Positions 27,793 through 36,524 are shown, counted from the stretch's first letter. The stretch is 64,000 bases of DNA from Pseudomonas sp. PDM14 (GCF_014851905.1 NZ_JACVAQ010000001.1:62001-126000); one strand, 5' to 3'. The notes: generated from the sequence alone by a model not told the origin. Translations and numbers: made by a program.

Positions 27793-28791
27793 ATGAAAGC
27801 CACTTCATTGAACGGCAACACCCGCAAGTCCCGCCCTGCTCTGCGTCTGGTGAGCACCAAGGAGCTACCTCGCGAGGACTGGCTGGCGATTCGCAAGCAA
27901 GGCATCGGCAGCTCCGATGCTGCCGCGGCAGTCGGCCTGAACCCGTACAAGTCGCAGTTGGAGCTGTGGCTGGAAAAGACCGGGCGCGATGCTGGCATGC
28001 CCAAGGCCGACCCTCAGGATGAGGAGAGCCCGATGTACTGGGGCAACGTCCTGGAGCCCATCGTGGCCTGGCACTACAGCAAGCGCACGAAGCACAAGGT
28101 ACGGCGGATCAATGCCGTATTGCAGCACTCCGAGTTGCCCTGGATGCTGGCCAACATCGACCGCGAAGTGATCGGCGCTGACGATGTGCAGATCCTCGAA
28201 TGCAAGACCGCCGGCATAAATGGCGCACGCCTCTGGAAAGAGGGTGTACCGGAGTATGTACAGCTCCAGGTGATGCACCAACTCGCCGTTACTGGCAAGC
28301 AAGCTGCTGATGTGGCGGTGCTGCTGGGTGGCCAGACGCTGGAGATCCATCGCATCGAGCGGGACGAGCAGATGATCGCTCGCCTGATCGAGTTGGAGCG
28401 CCAGTTCTGGCATTACGTGGAAAGCGACACGCCACCGCCAGCCGATGGTACGGCCTCCGCTGAAGCCGCCCTGCGCTGCCTCTACCCAGAGGACAGCGGG
28501 CAGACCGTCGACCTCAGCCAGCATGCTGGCCTGACCGCGGCCTATATCGAGTTGAAAGCCGTTCGGCAGTCGATTGCTGATAAGGAAAAGCGCGAGGCCG
28601 AACTCAAGCAGATGCTGCAGCAGGCCATGGGCGACGCCAGCCGGGCGGAGTTCTCCAATGGCTATGTCAGTTGGCGCAAGGCCAAGGACAGCGTAGGGCT
28701 CGATGTCGCCCAACTGCTCAAGGACAAGCCATACCTGCAGGCCAAGTACCCGCTGTTGAAAACCGGAGCACGGCGCTTTCTCGTCGGTTGA
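27793..28791 (+). CDS. YqaJ family viral recombinase (lambda-exonuclease-like)
   Basis: This 332-residue nuclease has the YqaJ fold: GIGSSDAAAAVGLNPYKS near residue 35, a WGNVLEPIVAWHY motif near residue 80, and the PD-(D/E)XK core with QILECKTAG near residue 135, then QLQVMHQLAVTG. It should be a 5'-to-3' exonuclease used in single-strand annealing recombination of phage and mobile DNA. I chose the second ATG (27793) because GAGG sits seven bases before it; the ATG six bases upstream would lie too close. It is followed by another terminator and the Gp3-like gene, which often goes with it on mobile elements. Confidence 0.85.
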   Translation: MKATSLNGNTRKSRPALRLVSTKELPREDWLAIRKQGIGSSDAAAAVGLNPYKSQLELWLEKTGRDAGMPKADPQDEESPMYWGNVLEPIVAWHYSKRTKHKVRRINAVLQHSELPWMLANIDREVIGADDVQILECKTAGINGARLWKEGVPEYVQLQVMHQLAVTGKQAADVAVLLGGQTLEIHRIERDEQMIARLIELERQFWHYVESDTPPPADGTASAEAALRCLYPEDSGQTVDLSQHAGLTAAYIELKAVRQSIADKEKREAELKQMLQQAMGDASRAEFSNGYVSWRKAKDSVGLDVAQLLKDKPYLQAKYPLLKTGARRFLVG

Positions 28792-28822
28792 CTCCCTTCA
28801 CCCTCTGACGCCCTTCCCCCTT

Positions 28823-28866
28823 GGCCAGTCCATGCAGTTCGCACTGCGTGGCTGGCCTTTTTTATT
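28823..28866 (+). terminator. Intrinsic terminator upstream of the Gp3-like gene
   Basis: A GGCCAG/CTGGCC stem with an interior stem around a GTTCGC loop is followed by TTTTTTATTT. The next gene's AGGAG begins a few bases after it. It is a second case in this block of a terminator abutting the next ribosome-binding site. Confidence 0.7.
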
Positions 28867-28881
28867 TCCAGGAGAACCACC

Positions 28882-29826
28882 ATGCTCAAAGGTCTGGCTA
28901 TCACCCCGCCGGTACTCGGGCGGATTTCCATCGGCAAGGTCATCGAGAAGAACGGCAAGCGTCTGCCGGAAAAGGATGATCAGTTCACCATCACCTCTCA
29001 GGTGCAGGGCAAGGATGGCTGGCTCCTGCACCCACTGAATGATGAGCTGCGCCAAAGCGATGGCGACAAGCTACGCAGCATCCCCATACGCCTGTTGTTC
29101 AACGAACCAGAGCTAAATTTCCGCGCCGACTACACCCTGTTCGATCGGCAATCTGGGCGTCCGTTGTGTGTCGGCAACGGTGATACCTGCAAGCGAGTCA
29201 CCCAGGATGGCATGCAGTCCCTGCCCTGCCCTTCACCCGATGCCTGCTCCTTGGCCAAGGGCGGAGCGTGCAAGCCCTATGGCCGACTCAACGTGGTGAT
29301 TGGGGACGAGGATCCGCTGGGCAGCTTCGTCTTCCGTACCACCGGCTTCAACAGCATCCGCACCCTCGCCGCTCGGCTGCATTACTTCCAGGCCATCTCG
29401 GGCAATCGCCTGGCCTGCCTACCGCTGGAGCTGCGCCTGCGGGGCAAGTCCACTCGCCAAAGCCATGGCACACCGATCTTTTACGCTGACCTGACAGTAC
29501 GCCACAGCATGGACATGACCCAAACGCTGCAGGCGACCCATGAGCTCGATGCACAACGACAAGCAGCTGGCTTCGACCAGGCTGCGCTGGATGACGCCGC
29601 GCGTCGAGGCTTTGCCAATGGCGCCTTCGAAGACAGTGAGGAAGACGCGGGCGCCATCGTCGAGGAGTTCTACCCCAGCGACAGCAGCAGCCCTGCCGAC
29701 ACCTGCCAAGCCGCACCGAAAACCAGCTTGAGCGAGAAGTTGGAATCACAGGCTCAACGGCTCTGCGCCCCATCTCCTCAGAACCAAGGACACCATCATG
29801 AAACTGCACAAACTGAAGGCCAGTGA
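28882..29826 (+). CDS. Gp3-like / putative hydrolase or metal-binding protein of mobile elements
   Basis: This is a 314-residue protein. A cysteine cluster near residues 95-130 (CVGNGDTCKR, CPSPDACSLAKGGACKPYGR) probably binds zinc or iron-sulfur. It matches what is usually called a hydrolase or metal-binding protein next to YqaJ and RadC genes on Pseudomonas elements, related to phage recombination directionality factors (from family knowledge). AGGAG precedes the ATG. The 3' end overlaps the start of radC by 29 bp, so the two are co-expressed. The C-terminal third is acidic and probably disordered. Confidence 0.65.
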   Translation: MLKGLAITPPVLGRISIGKVIEKNGKRLPEKDDQFTITSQVQGKDGWLLHPLNDELRQSDGDKLRSIPIRLLFNEPELNFRADYTLFDRQSGRPLCVGNGDTCKRVTQDGMQSLPCPSPDACSLAKGGACKPYGRLNVVIGDEDPLGSFVFRTTGFNSIRTLAARLHYFQAISGNRLACLPLELRLRGKSTRQSHGTPIFYADLTVRHSMDMTQTLQATHELDAQRQAAGFDQAALDDAARRGFANGAFEDSEEDAGAIVEEFYPSDSSSPADTCQAAPKTSLSEKLESQAQRLCAPSPQNQGHHHETAQTEGQ

Positions 29827-30295
29827 GCCAACCGGCACATACCTGGTTGAATCGCCTGTCACCGAAGCTGACATCCTGCTGATGGCTCGGCAACTCGCCA
29901 ATCAACGTCTTCGTCGGGGGCGGGCACTCACTGCTCCACGGGAGGTTTTTATCCATCTGCAGGCACTGCTGGCCGATTACGAGCACGAGGTCTTTGCCCT
30001 GCTTCTTCTCGACAGCAAGAATCGGGTGATCACTTTTCACGAACTGTTCCGGGGCACCCTGGACGGCGCAAGCGTTTACCCGAGAGAGGTGGTCAAGATG
30101 GCACTGGCTCACAACGCGGCGGCGATCATCCTGGTCCACAACCACCCTTCAGGTGATCCCGAGCCAAGCCATGCGGACCGTAACCTGACACACAAACTGC
30201 AGGAGGCGCTGAACCTGGTTGGCGTACGAACGCTCGACCATGTCGTGGTCGGCAAAGAAGGCTGCGTATCACTAGCCGAGTCTGGCTACTTGTGA
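29798..30295 (+). CDS. radC: RadC-family JAB-domain protein
   Basis: This 165-residue protein carries the JAB/MPN metalloprotease-like motif HNHPSGDPEPSHAD near residue 110, with the expected upstream Glu in LFRGTLDGASVYPREVV. This is the short, mobile-element form of RadC without the helix-hairpin-helix region. AAGGA lies seven bases before the ATG, inside the end of the Gp3-like gene. Function in the host is unclear; mobile-element RadC proteins are linked to DNA repair or anti-defence only by association. Confidence 0.9.
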   Translation: MKLHKLKASEPTGTYLVESPVTEADILLMARQLANQRLRRGRALTAPREVFIHLQALLADYEHEVFALLLLDSKNRVITFHELFRGTLDGASVYPREVVKMALAHNAAAIILVHNHPSGDPEPSHADRNLTHKLQEALNLVGVRTLDHVVVGKEGCVSLAESGYL

Positions 30296-30305
30296 GGGAA
30301 CCACC

Positions 30306-30617
30306 ATGGAATGCTTGATATGCAACTCCTCGGCAGTTCTGACCCGAGACGCTGCAAGCGCCATTGCACGCATGCTCGGAATCACGGAGAGCTTCATCAA
30401 GGGCGCTCAGCAAGCTGCTATCAACGCCAGCCCATCAGCCTCTCAGCCACTGGCGCAAGTGCTGAATATGATCACTGGCGGAACATCAGCAGTCTCGTCT
30501 GACTGGGAGGGTATCAACACCTGGATTCAGAACATGCAGAGGTATCAGTTCATGGGGCACACGAATCTTTGCTTGCGCTGCGGAGCACTGTTCGATGCGC
30601 CCCAATCCAGCCCTTAG
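30306..30617 (+). CDS. Small protein with paired CxxC motifs
   Basis: This 103-residue protein opens with MECLICNSS and ends with CLRCGALFD; the two CxxC pairs flank a helical middle. It may fold over one zinc. It begins ten bases after the radC stop with GAGGGA before the ATG, so it is the last gene of that operon. Its stop is one base from the end of the converging XRE gene. No family was recognised. Confidence 0.65.
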   Translation: MECLICNSSAVLTRDAASAIARMLGITESFIKGAQQAAINASPSASQPLAQVLNMITGGTSAVSSDWEGINTWIQNMQRYQFMGHTNLCLRCGALFDAPQSSP

Positions 30618-30618
30618 C

Positions 30619-30966
30619 TCAACTGCGTGCCAACCTTTCAACCAAACGCTCTACAACCTCCATCACCAGCTGCCTGTCGTCTCCGCCCAGGGAGGAAAGC
30701 AAAGCGTGGAGACGACGCGCCTGATCCTCTGGACGATCACTCGCTTCTGTCAGGAGTTCAGCGGTTTCGCAGCCGAAGACACCGGCCAGCTCAACCAGTC
30801 GCTCGATGTTGGGCATCACCACCCCACGCTCTATTCGCGACACCGCTTCGCTGCCTATCCCCAGTCGCTCGGCAACCTGCTCCTGGCTGAGTCCAGATTG
30901 CAGGCGCTGCCGTGCAATCGCCCGCCCCACTACATCAGCCAGTCTTGTCGATTCGGTCTTTGACAT
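30619..30966 (-). CDS. XRE-family helix-turn-helix regulator
   Basis: This 115-residue protein has a classic HTH_3 domain: SGLSQEQVAERLGIGSEAVS then RIERGVVMPNIERLVELA. The remaining C-terminal third is helical. The ATG at 30966 has GGAGG five bases upstream. It is convergent with the CxxC protein gene. An interrupted palindrome upstream (31037-31051) is a possible operator for itself. Confidence 0.88.
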   Translation of the reverse strand: MSKTESTRLADVVGRAIARQRLQSGLSQEQVAERLGIGSEAVSRIERGVVMPNIERLVELAGVFGCETAELLTEASDRPEDQARRLHALLSSLGGDDRQLVMEVVERLVERLARS

Positions 30967-31036
30967 CACACCCTCCAGTCACCCCAGATGGTCGTGTCAC
31001 AACCTGTTGACATGAAGGACTCAAAGAACCGAGACT

Positions 31037-31051
31037 CAACCTTAAAGGTTG
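31037..31051. promoter_or_regulatory. Palindrome upstream of the XRE gene, possible operator
   Basis: CAACCTT-A-AAGGTTG is a 7-bp inverted repeat about 70 bp upstream of the XRE gene start. The size suits a dimeric HTH repressor, but no second copy was found to support it. Confidence 0.3.
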
Positions 31052-31238
31052 CTATTCACCTCAAATTGCTCGATCAATGAGAAACACCCGCCCCCAACTA
31101 CCCGCAGATGGGGCCCCAATACCGAAGGTCTCTCACCGCACAGAAAGGTCTAGGCGTTGGCCTCATTTGCCAAGGCGAAATGCCCAATCAATGCAGATGA
31201 ACAAAACATCGGCATCACTTAAAAACGGAGTGCAGTAA

Positions 31239-31394
31239 ATGCTGATAGCCATAGTTTGGATCACCTTGGCCGTGGTACTTGGTCTAGCCGCCAAAGGGAG
31301 CGGAAGATCATTCTGGGTATGGTTCATTCTTGGAATGATCATCGACCCCATACTGGCCTGGATTGTTTATGTGATCGTCGTAAAGAGCCAATAA
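31239..31394 (+). CDS. 51-residue membrane protein with two hydrophobic spans
   Basis: The reading frame is ATG to TAA with GGAG eight bases upstream. The peptide has two hydrophobic helices separated by a basic glycine-rich turn (LAAKGSGRSFWVW) and a short second loop. It is followed within about 60 bases by a strong terminator on the same strand, which supports expression as a single transcript. Function is unknown. Confidence 0.55.
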   Translation: MLIAIVWITLAVVLGLAAKGSGRSFWVWFILGMIIDPILAWIVYVIVVKSQ

Positions 31395-31455
31395 CGCTCG
31401 AAAGCCTCATGGCGCATTAAGCGTGCGTCACGAGATGCGAGTGCTACGGCCTGCG

Positions 31456-31486
31456 AAATCCCTCAACCTCCTGAGGGATTTTTTTT
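31456..31486 (+). terminator. Intrinsic terminator after the 51-residue gene
   Basis: A perfect 10-bp stem (AAATCCCTCA / TGAGGGATTT) has an ACCTCC loop, with the distal arm running into a tract of Ts. Confidence 0.8.
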
Positions 31487-31702
31487 GCGTCAAACCACAT
31501 ATTTACGAGGCTATGCCCGAGGGATCTCTTCATAATCGACGTCCATGTCGCCAGCTGCCGATAGCCAAACTGCCGACACTGAATGCCCCTAACCTGAGCT
31601 GACTGAGGCAACGTAGTAACGGCTACAGTTGGCTCTACGCCCATGATGGCTATGTAGAAACGCCATGACCAACCATCTACGGGTCATGTACATGGGGGGC
31701 AC
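31487..31702. other. Non-coding stretch between the terminator and AlpA gene
   Basis: I see no gene, RNA or clear repeat here. Together with the terminator it makes a gap of about 300 bp between the small membrane protein and the converging AlpA gene. Confidence 0.5.
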
Positions 31703-31930
31703 CTAGCACGCCAGACTCAGGCGACCAGACTTCACTGCTGCGCCCTGAGCCACATTGCGTTCTTCGACTCTGGCCATGATCCAATCCTGCACCTCATCGT
31801 CCACCCAACCAACACACCGCTCCCCCAAGGAGACGGGTTTGGGGAAGGATTCCTCCGCGATGTACTTGTAGACCGTTGATCGAGCCAGCCCCGTTACCCG
31901 CATTACTTCTTTCAGTCGAATCAGTTTCAT
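31703..31930 (-). CDS. AlpA-family regulator (excisionase-like)
   Basis: This 75-residue MerR-like winged-helix protein has the AlpA pattern MKLIRLKEVMRVTGLARSTV...SFPKPVSLGERCVGW. AlpA proteins activate integrase or excision genes of prophages and P4-like elements. The start at 31930 has GGAG nine bases upstream; the longer in-frame start at 31957 lacks support. It lies just after the inovirus Gp2-like gene on the same strand, a pairing often seen in small integrative elements. Confidence 0.85.
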   Translation of the reverse strand: MKLIRLKEVMRVTGLARSTVYKYIAEESFPKPVSLGERCVGWVDDEVQDWIMARVEERNVAQGAAVKSGRLSLAC

Positions 31931-31965
31931 GATCGAAACTCCATTAGCTTGTCCCATGAGATGGC

Positions 31966-32643
31966 TCAGTCCTGTGAAGCTTGAATGCGGCTGACCTGAC
32001 TCATGCCGAAGCTCCTCCCGCCCTCACCGTATCGTTTAGTCTGCTGCTTAGCGAAATAGCTGAGCCGGTAGAAAACGCCATAGAGCTGGAGGTTTGATAG
32101 CGGCCCACGGCGCATCAACGCAGAAACCGGACGCTCCGGGAAGTGAACCGCGGCCTGCGCTTGCCTCCAGCTGATCCCCAACGCAACACCCCAAGCCTTG
32201 TAGATACGCCCAGATAGCATCTCGTCGTAATCCCGATCCGGATCACTCAAGCGACCGTAATTCCCCAGCGAGAAATAGGCGTCATGATTGAGCAGTATGG
32301 CCACATGGAAATGTGGCTGATCACCTTGGTTCAATTCACGCACCCAGACGTACCGCACCATAGGGTCATAGCCTCGCCTACCAGCAGATTTCTTAACCTG
32401 CTGGGCATGCTTGAGCTGAGCCTTCAGAGACCCGATGAAACGTGTGATCGCGTTTTCAGGAATGCAGCAACCCCGTGAACTGCGTAGGTCGACACGAATG
32501 ACAGTCCACCTGGGATGCTCTTCTAGGCATCCCATAAGCAAGTCATGGATACGCTGCAGATAGTAAAGGTGTGATTGATCAAGCTCCACCAGGATGGGCA
32601 GACCTAGCCATTCGATGGAGTTACTCGGAGGTACCTTGAACAT
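31966..32643 (-). CDS. Inovirus Gp2/YagK-YfjJ family protein
   Basis: This 225-residue protein has TVIRVDLRSSRG, then VRYVWVRELNQGDQPHFHVA near the middle, which is the HxH-type signature of replication-initiator-like Gp2/YfjJ proteins found in satellite prophages. It may be a degenerate rolling-circle replication protein; family function is not established. AAGGA lies eight bases before the ATG at 32643. Downstream, AlpA follows at a short distance, suggesting one operon of a small integrative element. Confidence 0.75.
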   Translation of the reverse strand: MFKVPPSNSIEWLGLPILVELDQSHLYYLQRIHDLLMGCLEEHPRWTVIRVDLRSSRGCCIPENAITRFIGSLKAQLKHAQQVKKSAGRRGYDPMVRYVWVRELNQGDQPHFHVAILLNHDAYFSLGNYGRLSDPDRDYDEMLSGRIYKAWGVALGISWRQAQAAVHFPERPVSALMRRGPLSNLQLYGVFYRLSYFAKQQTKRYGEGGRSFGMSQVSRIQASQD

Positions 32644-32752
32644 GGAGGGTGTCCTTGTGATAAGTCTCACAAGAACAGTCTTACCTGTGGAGTATTACTC
32701 CTAATAACTACTTATAAATATTACCTAGCCAACCAACATTGACACAGACAGA

Positions 32753-34009
32753 TCACTTACCACTCCCGACAATCTCTGGCATGGGCATACCGAAATGAGC
32801 ATGCCAGCCCCCAACTTTTACTCTGAAGTTATTTCCATAATCCGCATTAAAGAAAACAGCAACTACTTGAAGTCCACCCCCTGCCTCCCCCGTGTGACGA
32901 ACACTCATGTAAGAAGGCGATGTGTCAAACTGCATATCAACCTGTGGAGGCCTTGGGAAGGCTGCAGCGACTTTATCAAGTAGAACACCAGCCCACACTG
33001 CTACGAACCCATACAGCTTCGCACCCACGTCATGCTCTCTTGGATCCCTGTTCTCAATACCAAAATGCCATGCCTTCGGACCTGTTACCGGCAAACTCAT
33101 AGCCCTAAGTATGGCCGCCTCGATATGGGAGAGAGCCCCTGTTTCACGCCCCTTCCTTCCCCAGAAGAATCCGTTGCTCACTGCGGCGCACAGGCACACT
33201 AAAATGTAATACCTACGTGCAGGGTCATTCAGGACTTGGAGGCTTGCGGCAAGCTCGGCAGAACCCTTTCCATCATATACTTCAGCTAGTAGATGATTAA
33301 CGCTGTAGCCTTCAACCTCATCTGCTAGCCAGTCCAACATTTCGCCTAAATCAAGCCGCCAGCGGAACACTGCTGCCGCCCCCTCCAGCATCGCAGGCCC
33401 CAACAAGAAATACGTCTTGGTCATGTCAGGCACGCCATCGGCTGTAAATTCTGATGTCGAAGCTACGATAAATGACTTTTTGTGCAGGCTAGCAAGCAAC
33501 CTTTGTGCAGTTGACCTTCCAACCCCTGCAGCCTTTGCAAGCGCCACAATCCCCATGCCAGTTACAACGCATGCTTTAGATTTATCCAACCCAGCCGACG
33601 AAGGACCACTCTCCAAGAGAGTTAGCCAGAGTTGAGCGAGCAAGCAGCGCTCAGGAGCCGACAACACCTGAAAGCACCGCTCCTGTCCCTCCAGAACCTG
33701 CAGAACCCTATCTCCCTCCTGCCTGAATTCCATCTTGGGGCCGGCTCGATAGCTTTTAACCGATCGCCCGCTGACAGAGCGGGACTCTAGAAGAAATCCC
33801 ATGTCTACGAGCTTTTTCAAACTACTGCTGACACCTCCATCGCTATACCCAACAGCATCAGCCAACCCGCTCACCGTCCCTTGCCATACCTTACCCCTCG
33901 AATCGATAAGGCCTTCCCGCTGCATCCAGCATGCTAGATAACGTGCCCTGGGCGGCACACCCCTCATACTGGAAAAAACACCCGTCAGTGTGGAATCAAA
34001 TGCTCGCAA
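32753..34009 (-). CDS. Protein with two winged-helix DNA-binding regions
   Basis: This 418-residue protein has an N-terminal winged helix (VSGLADAVGYSDGGVSSSLK) and a second HTH-like segment near residue 160 (IVALAKAAGVGRSTAQRLLA), both followed by wing-like turns. The C-terminal half is unrecognised. The likely start is TTG at 34009 with GGGAG upstream; an ATG at 33967 lacks a ribosome-binding site. It is divergent from the AT-rich gene at 34176, and a perfect palindrome lies between them, so it may be the regulator of that region. It is probably part of the same small element as Gp2 and AlpA. Confidence 0.6.
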   Translation of the reverse strand: MRAFDSTLTGVFSSMRGVPPRARYLACWMQREGLIDSRGKVWQGTVSGLADAVGYSDGGVSSSLKKLVDMGFLLESRSVSGRSVKSYRAGPKMEFRQEGDRVLQVLEGQERCFQVLSAPERCLLAQLWLTLLESGPSSAGLDKSKACVVTGMGIVALAKAAGVGRSTAQRLLASLHKKSFIVASTSEFTADGVPDMTKTYFLLGPAMLEGAAAVFRWRLDLGEMLDWLADEVEGYSVNHLLAEVYDGKGSAELAASLQVLNDPARRYYILVCLCAAVSNGFFWGRKGRETGALSHIEAAILRAMSLPVTGPKAWHFGIENRDPREHDVGAKLYGFVAVWAGVLLDKVAAAFPRPPQVDMQFDTSPSYMSVRHTGEAGGGLQVVAVFFNADYGNNFRVKVGGWHAHFGMPMPEIVGSGK

Positions 34010-34052
34010 AATGGCTTACTCCCATTTTTGGGCCCCATACCTATCACGACCA

Positions 34053-34066
34053 TATCACGCGTGATA
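34053..34066. promoter_or_regulatory. Perfect palindrome TATCACGCGTGATA, probable operator
   Basis: A 14-bp perfect palindrome lies between two divergent genes. A further half-site (CTATCACG) sits just before it at 34041. This spacing suggests a dimer site with an adjacent partial site for a wHTH repressor, most likely the 418-residue protein. Confidence 0.55.
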
Positions 34067-34175
34067 GTCTAAACATAGGCGATCAATGCAAACTATTTGC
34101 ATTTACAAACACCCCCCAGACCTCCCTTTTTGTGCGCAGTACCCAACGCCGCCATGAATGCATGAGGAAAGTAAA

Positions 34176-34835
34176 ATGATCAAAACAGAGAAAATAAAAT
34201 CCTGGATAGAGCGAGAAACAAAAAGAGATGAAAGCTTTCTTCAATGGCTAGCCGAAACATGCAATGTCAGGAAAAACCTGGAACAAATAAAAACAATAAA
34301 AGATAAGCTGAAAAACAAAAAAATAAATAAAACAGATAAAATCAATCTAGAAGGAGCACTCAAAAGATACGAAGAAGAACTTCTCCCAGGCATCTTCAGC
34401 TTTATGGAGGGGACAACAGAAGAGAAATTTAAAATTATAAAAGGGCGTCAATCCTCGCGCCTGAATCGCCAGAAAACCAAAGACAAAAAACTAATCACCG
34501 ACATCTCATCCGACGCACTGGACAAATTATTATCAATTAAAGGAAAGCATTCACTAAAAAACACTATTGAAGTAATGATTGAATATATATTCCAAGGACA
34601 GACCTATACGCCAGCAGAGGACTTCGACAAAAGCATAACCACGCCCCTACTTGATACCATTCCAAATATAATGAGAGCAAAACTAGGAGAGCCTCTTGTA
34701 TACGTCCAAACCCTGACATCAAATCAAGCTAAATTTGAAGCCTTAGAAAGAACAGCACTCATCCAGAGAAAAAGCATCGAAATTATTCGAGAAATAGTTG
34801 AATCCCTACAAAATCAACTTCCAACAAAGCCTTAA
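34176..34835 (+). CDS. AT-rich gene, Lys-rich protein with a ribbon-helix-helix-like segment
   Basis: The 219-residue protein is rich in Lys, Ile and Asn, unlike its GC-rich neighbours, so it looks recently acquired. The N-terminal half is a charged coiled coil (LKNKKINKTDKINLEGALKR). A segment near residues 115-140 (ISSDALDKLLSIKGKHSL) is built like a ribbon-helix-helix domain, as in MatP-like proteins. The start at 34176 has AGGA eight bases upstream. The function is unknown; DNA binding is suggested by the motif only. Confidence 0.55.
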   Translation: MIKTEKIKSWIERETKRDESFLQWLAETCNVRKNLEQIKTIKDKLKNKKINKTDKINLEGALKRYEEELLPGIFSFMEGTTEEKFKIIKGRQSSRLNRQKTKDKKLITDISSDALDKLLSIKGKHSLKNTIEVMIEYIFQGQTYTPAEDFDKSITTPLLDTIPNIMRAKLGEPLVYVQTLTSNQAKFEALERTALIQRKSIEIIREIVESLQNQLPTKP

Positions 34836-34954
34836 GCAACCATCGAACCAAAATACAAGTCAAGCACAAGCGAGCAGCATGTGCAGTTTGAGTAGCTTAA
34901 TCAGGAAATTAGCCACCCGAATCATTAATTCTCAGAATAACAACGCTTTCAGAT

Positions 34955-36217
34955 CTAATTCAGGAGCGCAATGTTGTCGTTGATTCGAGCCTGAATCGCG
35001 CGCAAGGTGTCCCGGGTTATACCACTGGAGAACTGGCGCCTAGCACTTTCCGCAAAACCGCTGGCTACATGGCAGATCCGTTCAATGATGTCGGCAGCCC
35101 TCTTCGCTGATAGTTCCGCTTCTTCGACTGCAAGCTTGAGTAGATGCTTACGTGTGATGCGAAACGCCTCGCCCATTACGTCCATCTGGTGATACCCGCC
35201 AGGCCCTTCGCAGAAGGTCACGTCGTAAGCCGGAGCCAACTTCCATTGGCCGCTCGATGACATGAGATAAGCAAAATTCTTGGGGTGATCGTCGCGATTG
35301 TTAAAAACCACGTTAAACACGATCCGCTCGAAAGCGATCGCCTTCTCCCGTACGTCATTGCAGCAGAACTGGGTCGCCCGCAAGAAATTGGTGTAATCCA
35401 ACGCACCAGGTGCACGGAAGTCCGCGCCGGTAAAAGCAGCGAGGCTTTGCATGGGGACACGCATGCCCTCTTGCCGGTCGAATCTGCGGGTAGCAAAAGC
35501 GGCCTGCCCACTCGGTAATTCAAAGTATTCGGTATCCGGGGTGTCGATAGCGCAATCGCGCAGGCACTGCGCGTAAACGGCCTCGATGGCACATACCTCG
35601 GGATGCTCACCTGCCGCAGGAAACTTGACCAACCAGGCTTCCAGACCAGGTGCCGCCGCCGTACTGAAGCGGCCGTGCTCAGCATCACGATAGAGCAAAG
35701 CCTTTGGCCGCGCGCCGTGTGGCGAGCCGCCCATCAGCAGCAGTTGCTGCAGGAACTCACCACCCTCACCTTTGAGCACGTCCTGGACTTCCGCAGCCAG
35801 CTTCTCAAGGGCAATCTCTCCGGGCGATGCGGACAACTCCGGTGCCACAGGTTCGAACGACATTGCCCCCATGGCATGGGGACCGATGTAAGCCAGACGC
35901 TCCAAAGGACCGATGTGTGCCGGGTTGAGACCACGGCGCTTGAACAGACGATCCATCAGCAGCATGCCCCAACCGTCAGGCAACGAGTCATAGACCGGCC
36001 CCGGTAGCCATAGCTGATGATCGGGAAAGTCCTTACGCAGTCTTGGCCCCTTCAGGGGTAGTCGCAGGGCCGACAGCTCCAACCCCCGCTCCAATGCCTC
36101 TTCGCTGTACTCAAAGGCAATCAGCGGACGACCGGTGAGCGCGGTCGAAGATACGAGCGAACCCCAGCGCCAATGCTCCCCCCAGCCATCGTAGTAGACG
36201 TCGACTCGCTTAGGCAT
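34955..36217 (-). CDS. hipA: HipA-family toxin kinase
   Basis: HipA-type kinases phosphorylate a translation target such as GltX and are held inactive by HipB. The 420 residues show the HipA N-terminal region (RPLIAFEYSEEAL) and the kinase C-terminal domain with NNRDDHPKNFAYL, which carries the catalytic Asp, plus KLAPAYDVTF, the usual metal-binding DFG-like site. The start at 36217 has AAGGAGG, with six bases of spacing, inside the end of the hipB gene. The gene overlaps hipB by eight bases, as in type II modules. The hipB stop lies inside the hipA start region, so they are co-translated. Confidence 0.9.
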   Translation of the reverse strand: MPKRVDVYYDGWGEHWRWGSLVSSTALTGRPLIAFEYSEEALERGLELSALRLPLKGPRLRKDFPDHQLWLPGPVYDSLPDGWGMLLMDRLFKRRGLNPAHIGPLERLAYIGPHAMGAMSFEPVAPELSASPGEIALEKLAAEVQDVLKGEGGEFLQQLLLMGGSPHGARPKALLYRDAEHGRFSTAAAPGLEAWLVKFPAAGEHPEVCAIEAVYAQCLRDCAIDTPDTEYFELPSGQAAFATRRFDRQEGMRVPMQSLAAFTGADFRAPGALDYTNFLRATQFCCNDVREKAIAFERIVFNVVFNNRDDHPKNFAYLMSSSGQWKLAPAYDVTFCEGPGGYHQMDVMGEAFRITRKHLLKLAVEEAELSAKRAADIIERICHVASGFAESARRQFSSGITRDTLRAIQARINDNIALLN

Positions 36218-36524
36218 TGTCGGACCTCCTTTTGACGCGCTGACGCTGAGCGCCCTGCTCATAACGGAGAATGTCGTCCAGGCTGTCCAATCGCGGCATG
36301 AACAACTGCTCCAGCTCGTTAAGACGCCCCAATACCATGGCCACCCGAATCACGCTGTCGAATGCCACGCTGCGCCCCGCCTCTAGATTGGACAGAGTGC
36401 CAACCCCGATACCAGCACGGGCAGCCACCTCGGCCTGCGTCATCTGCTGAGCCAAGCGCTCTTGGCGTAAACGCGCGCAGAGCAGCTTGACGACTTCTTC
36501 CGGCTTGATAAGACCTAAATTCAT
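36210..36524 (-). CDS. hipB: HipB-like XRE antitoxin
   Basis: This 104-residue protein has an HTH_3 domain (MTQAEVAARAGIGVGTLSNLE) and a short basic tail. It is immediately upstream of, and overlaps, the HipA gene, the usual antitoxin position; it should bind both HipA and the promoter. The promoter region upstream (about 36530-36590) is AT-rich; the consensus HipB operator (TATCCN8GGATA) is not evident. Confidence 0.85.
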   Translation of the reverse strand: MNLGLIKPEEVVKLLCARLRQERLAQQMTQAEVAARAGIGVGTLSNLEAGRSVAFDSVIRVAMVLGRLNELEQLFMPRLDSLDDILRYEQGAQRQRVKRRSDNA

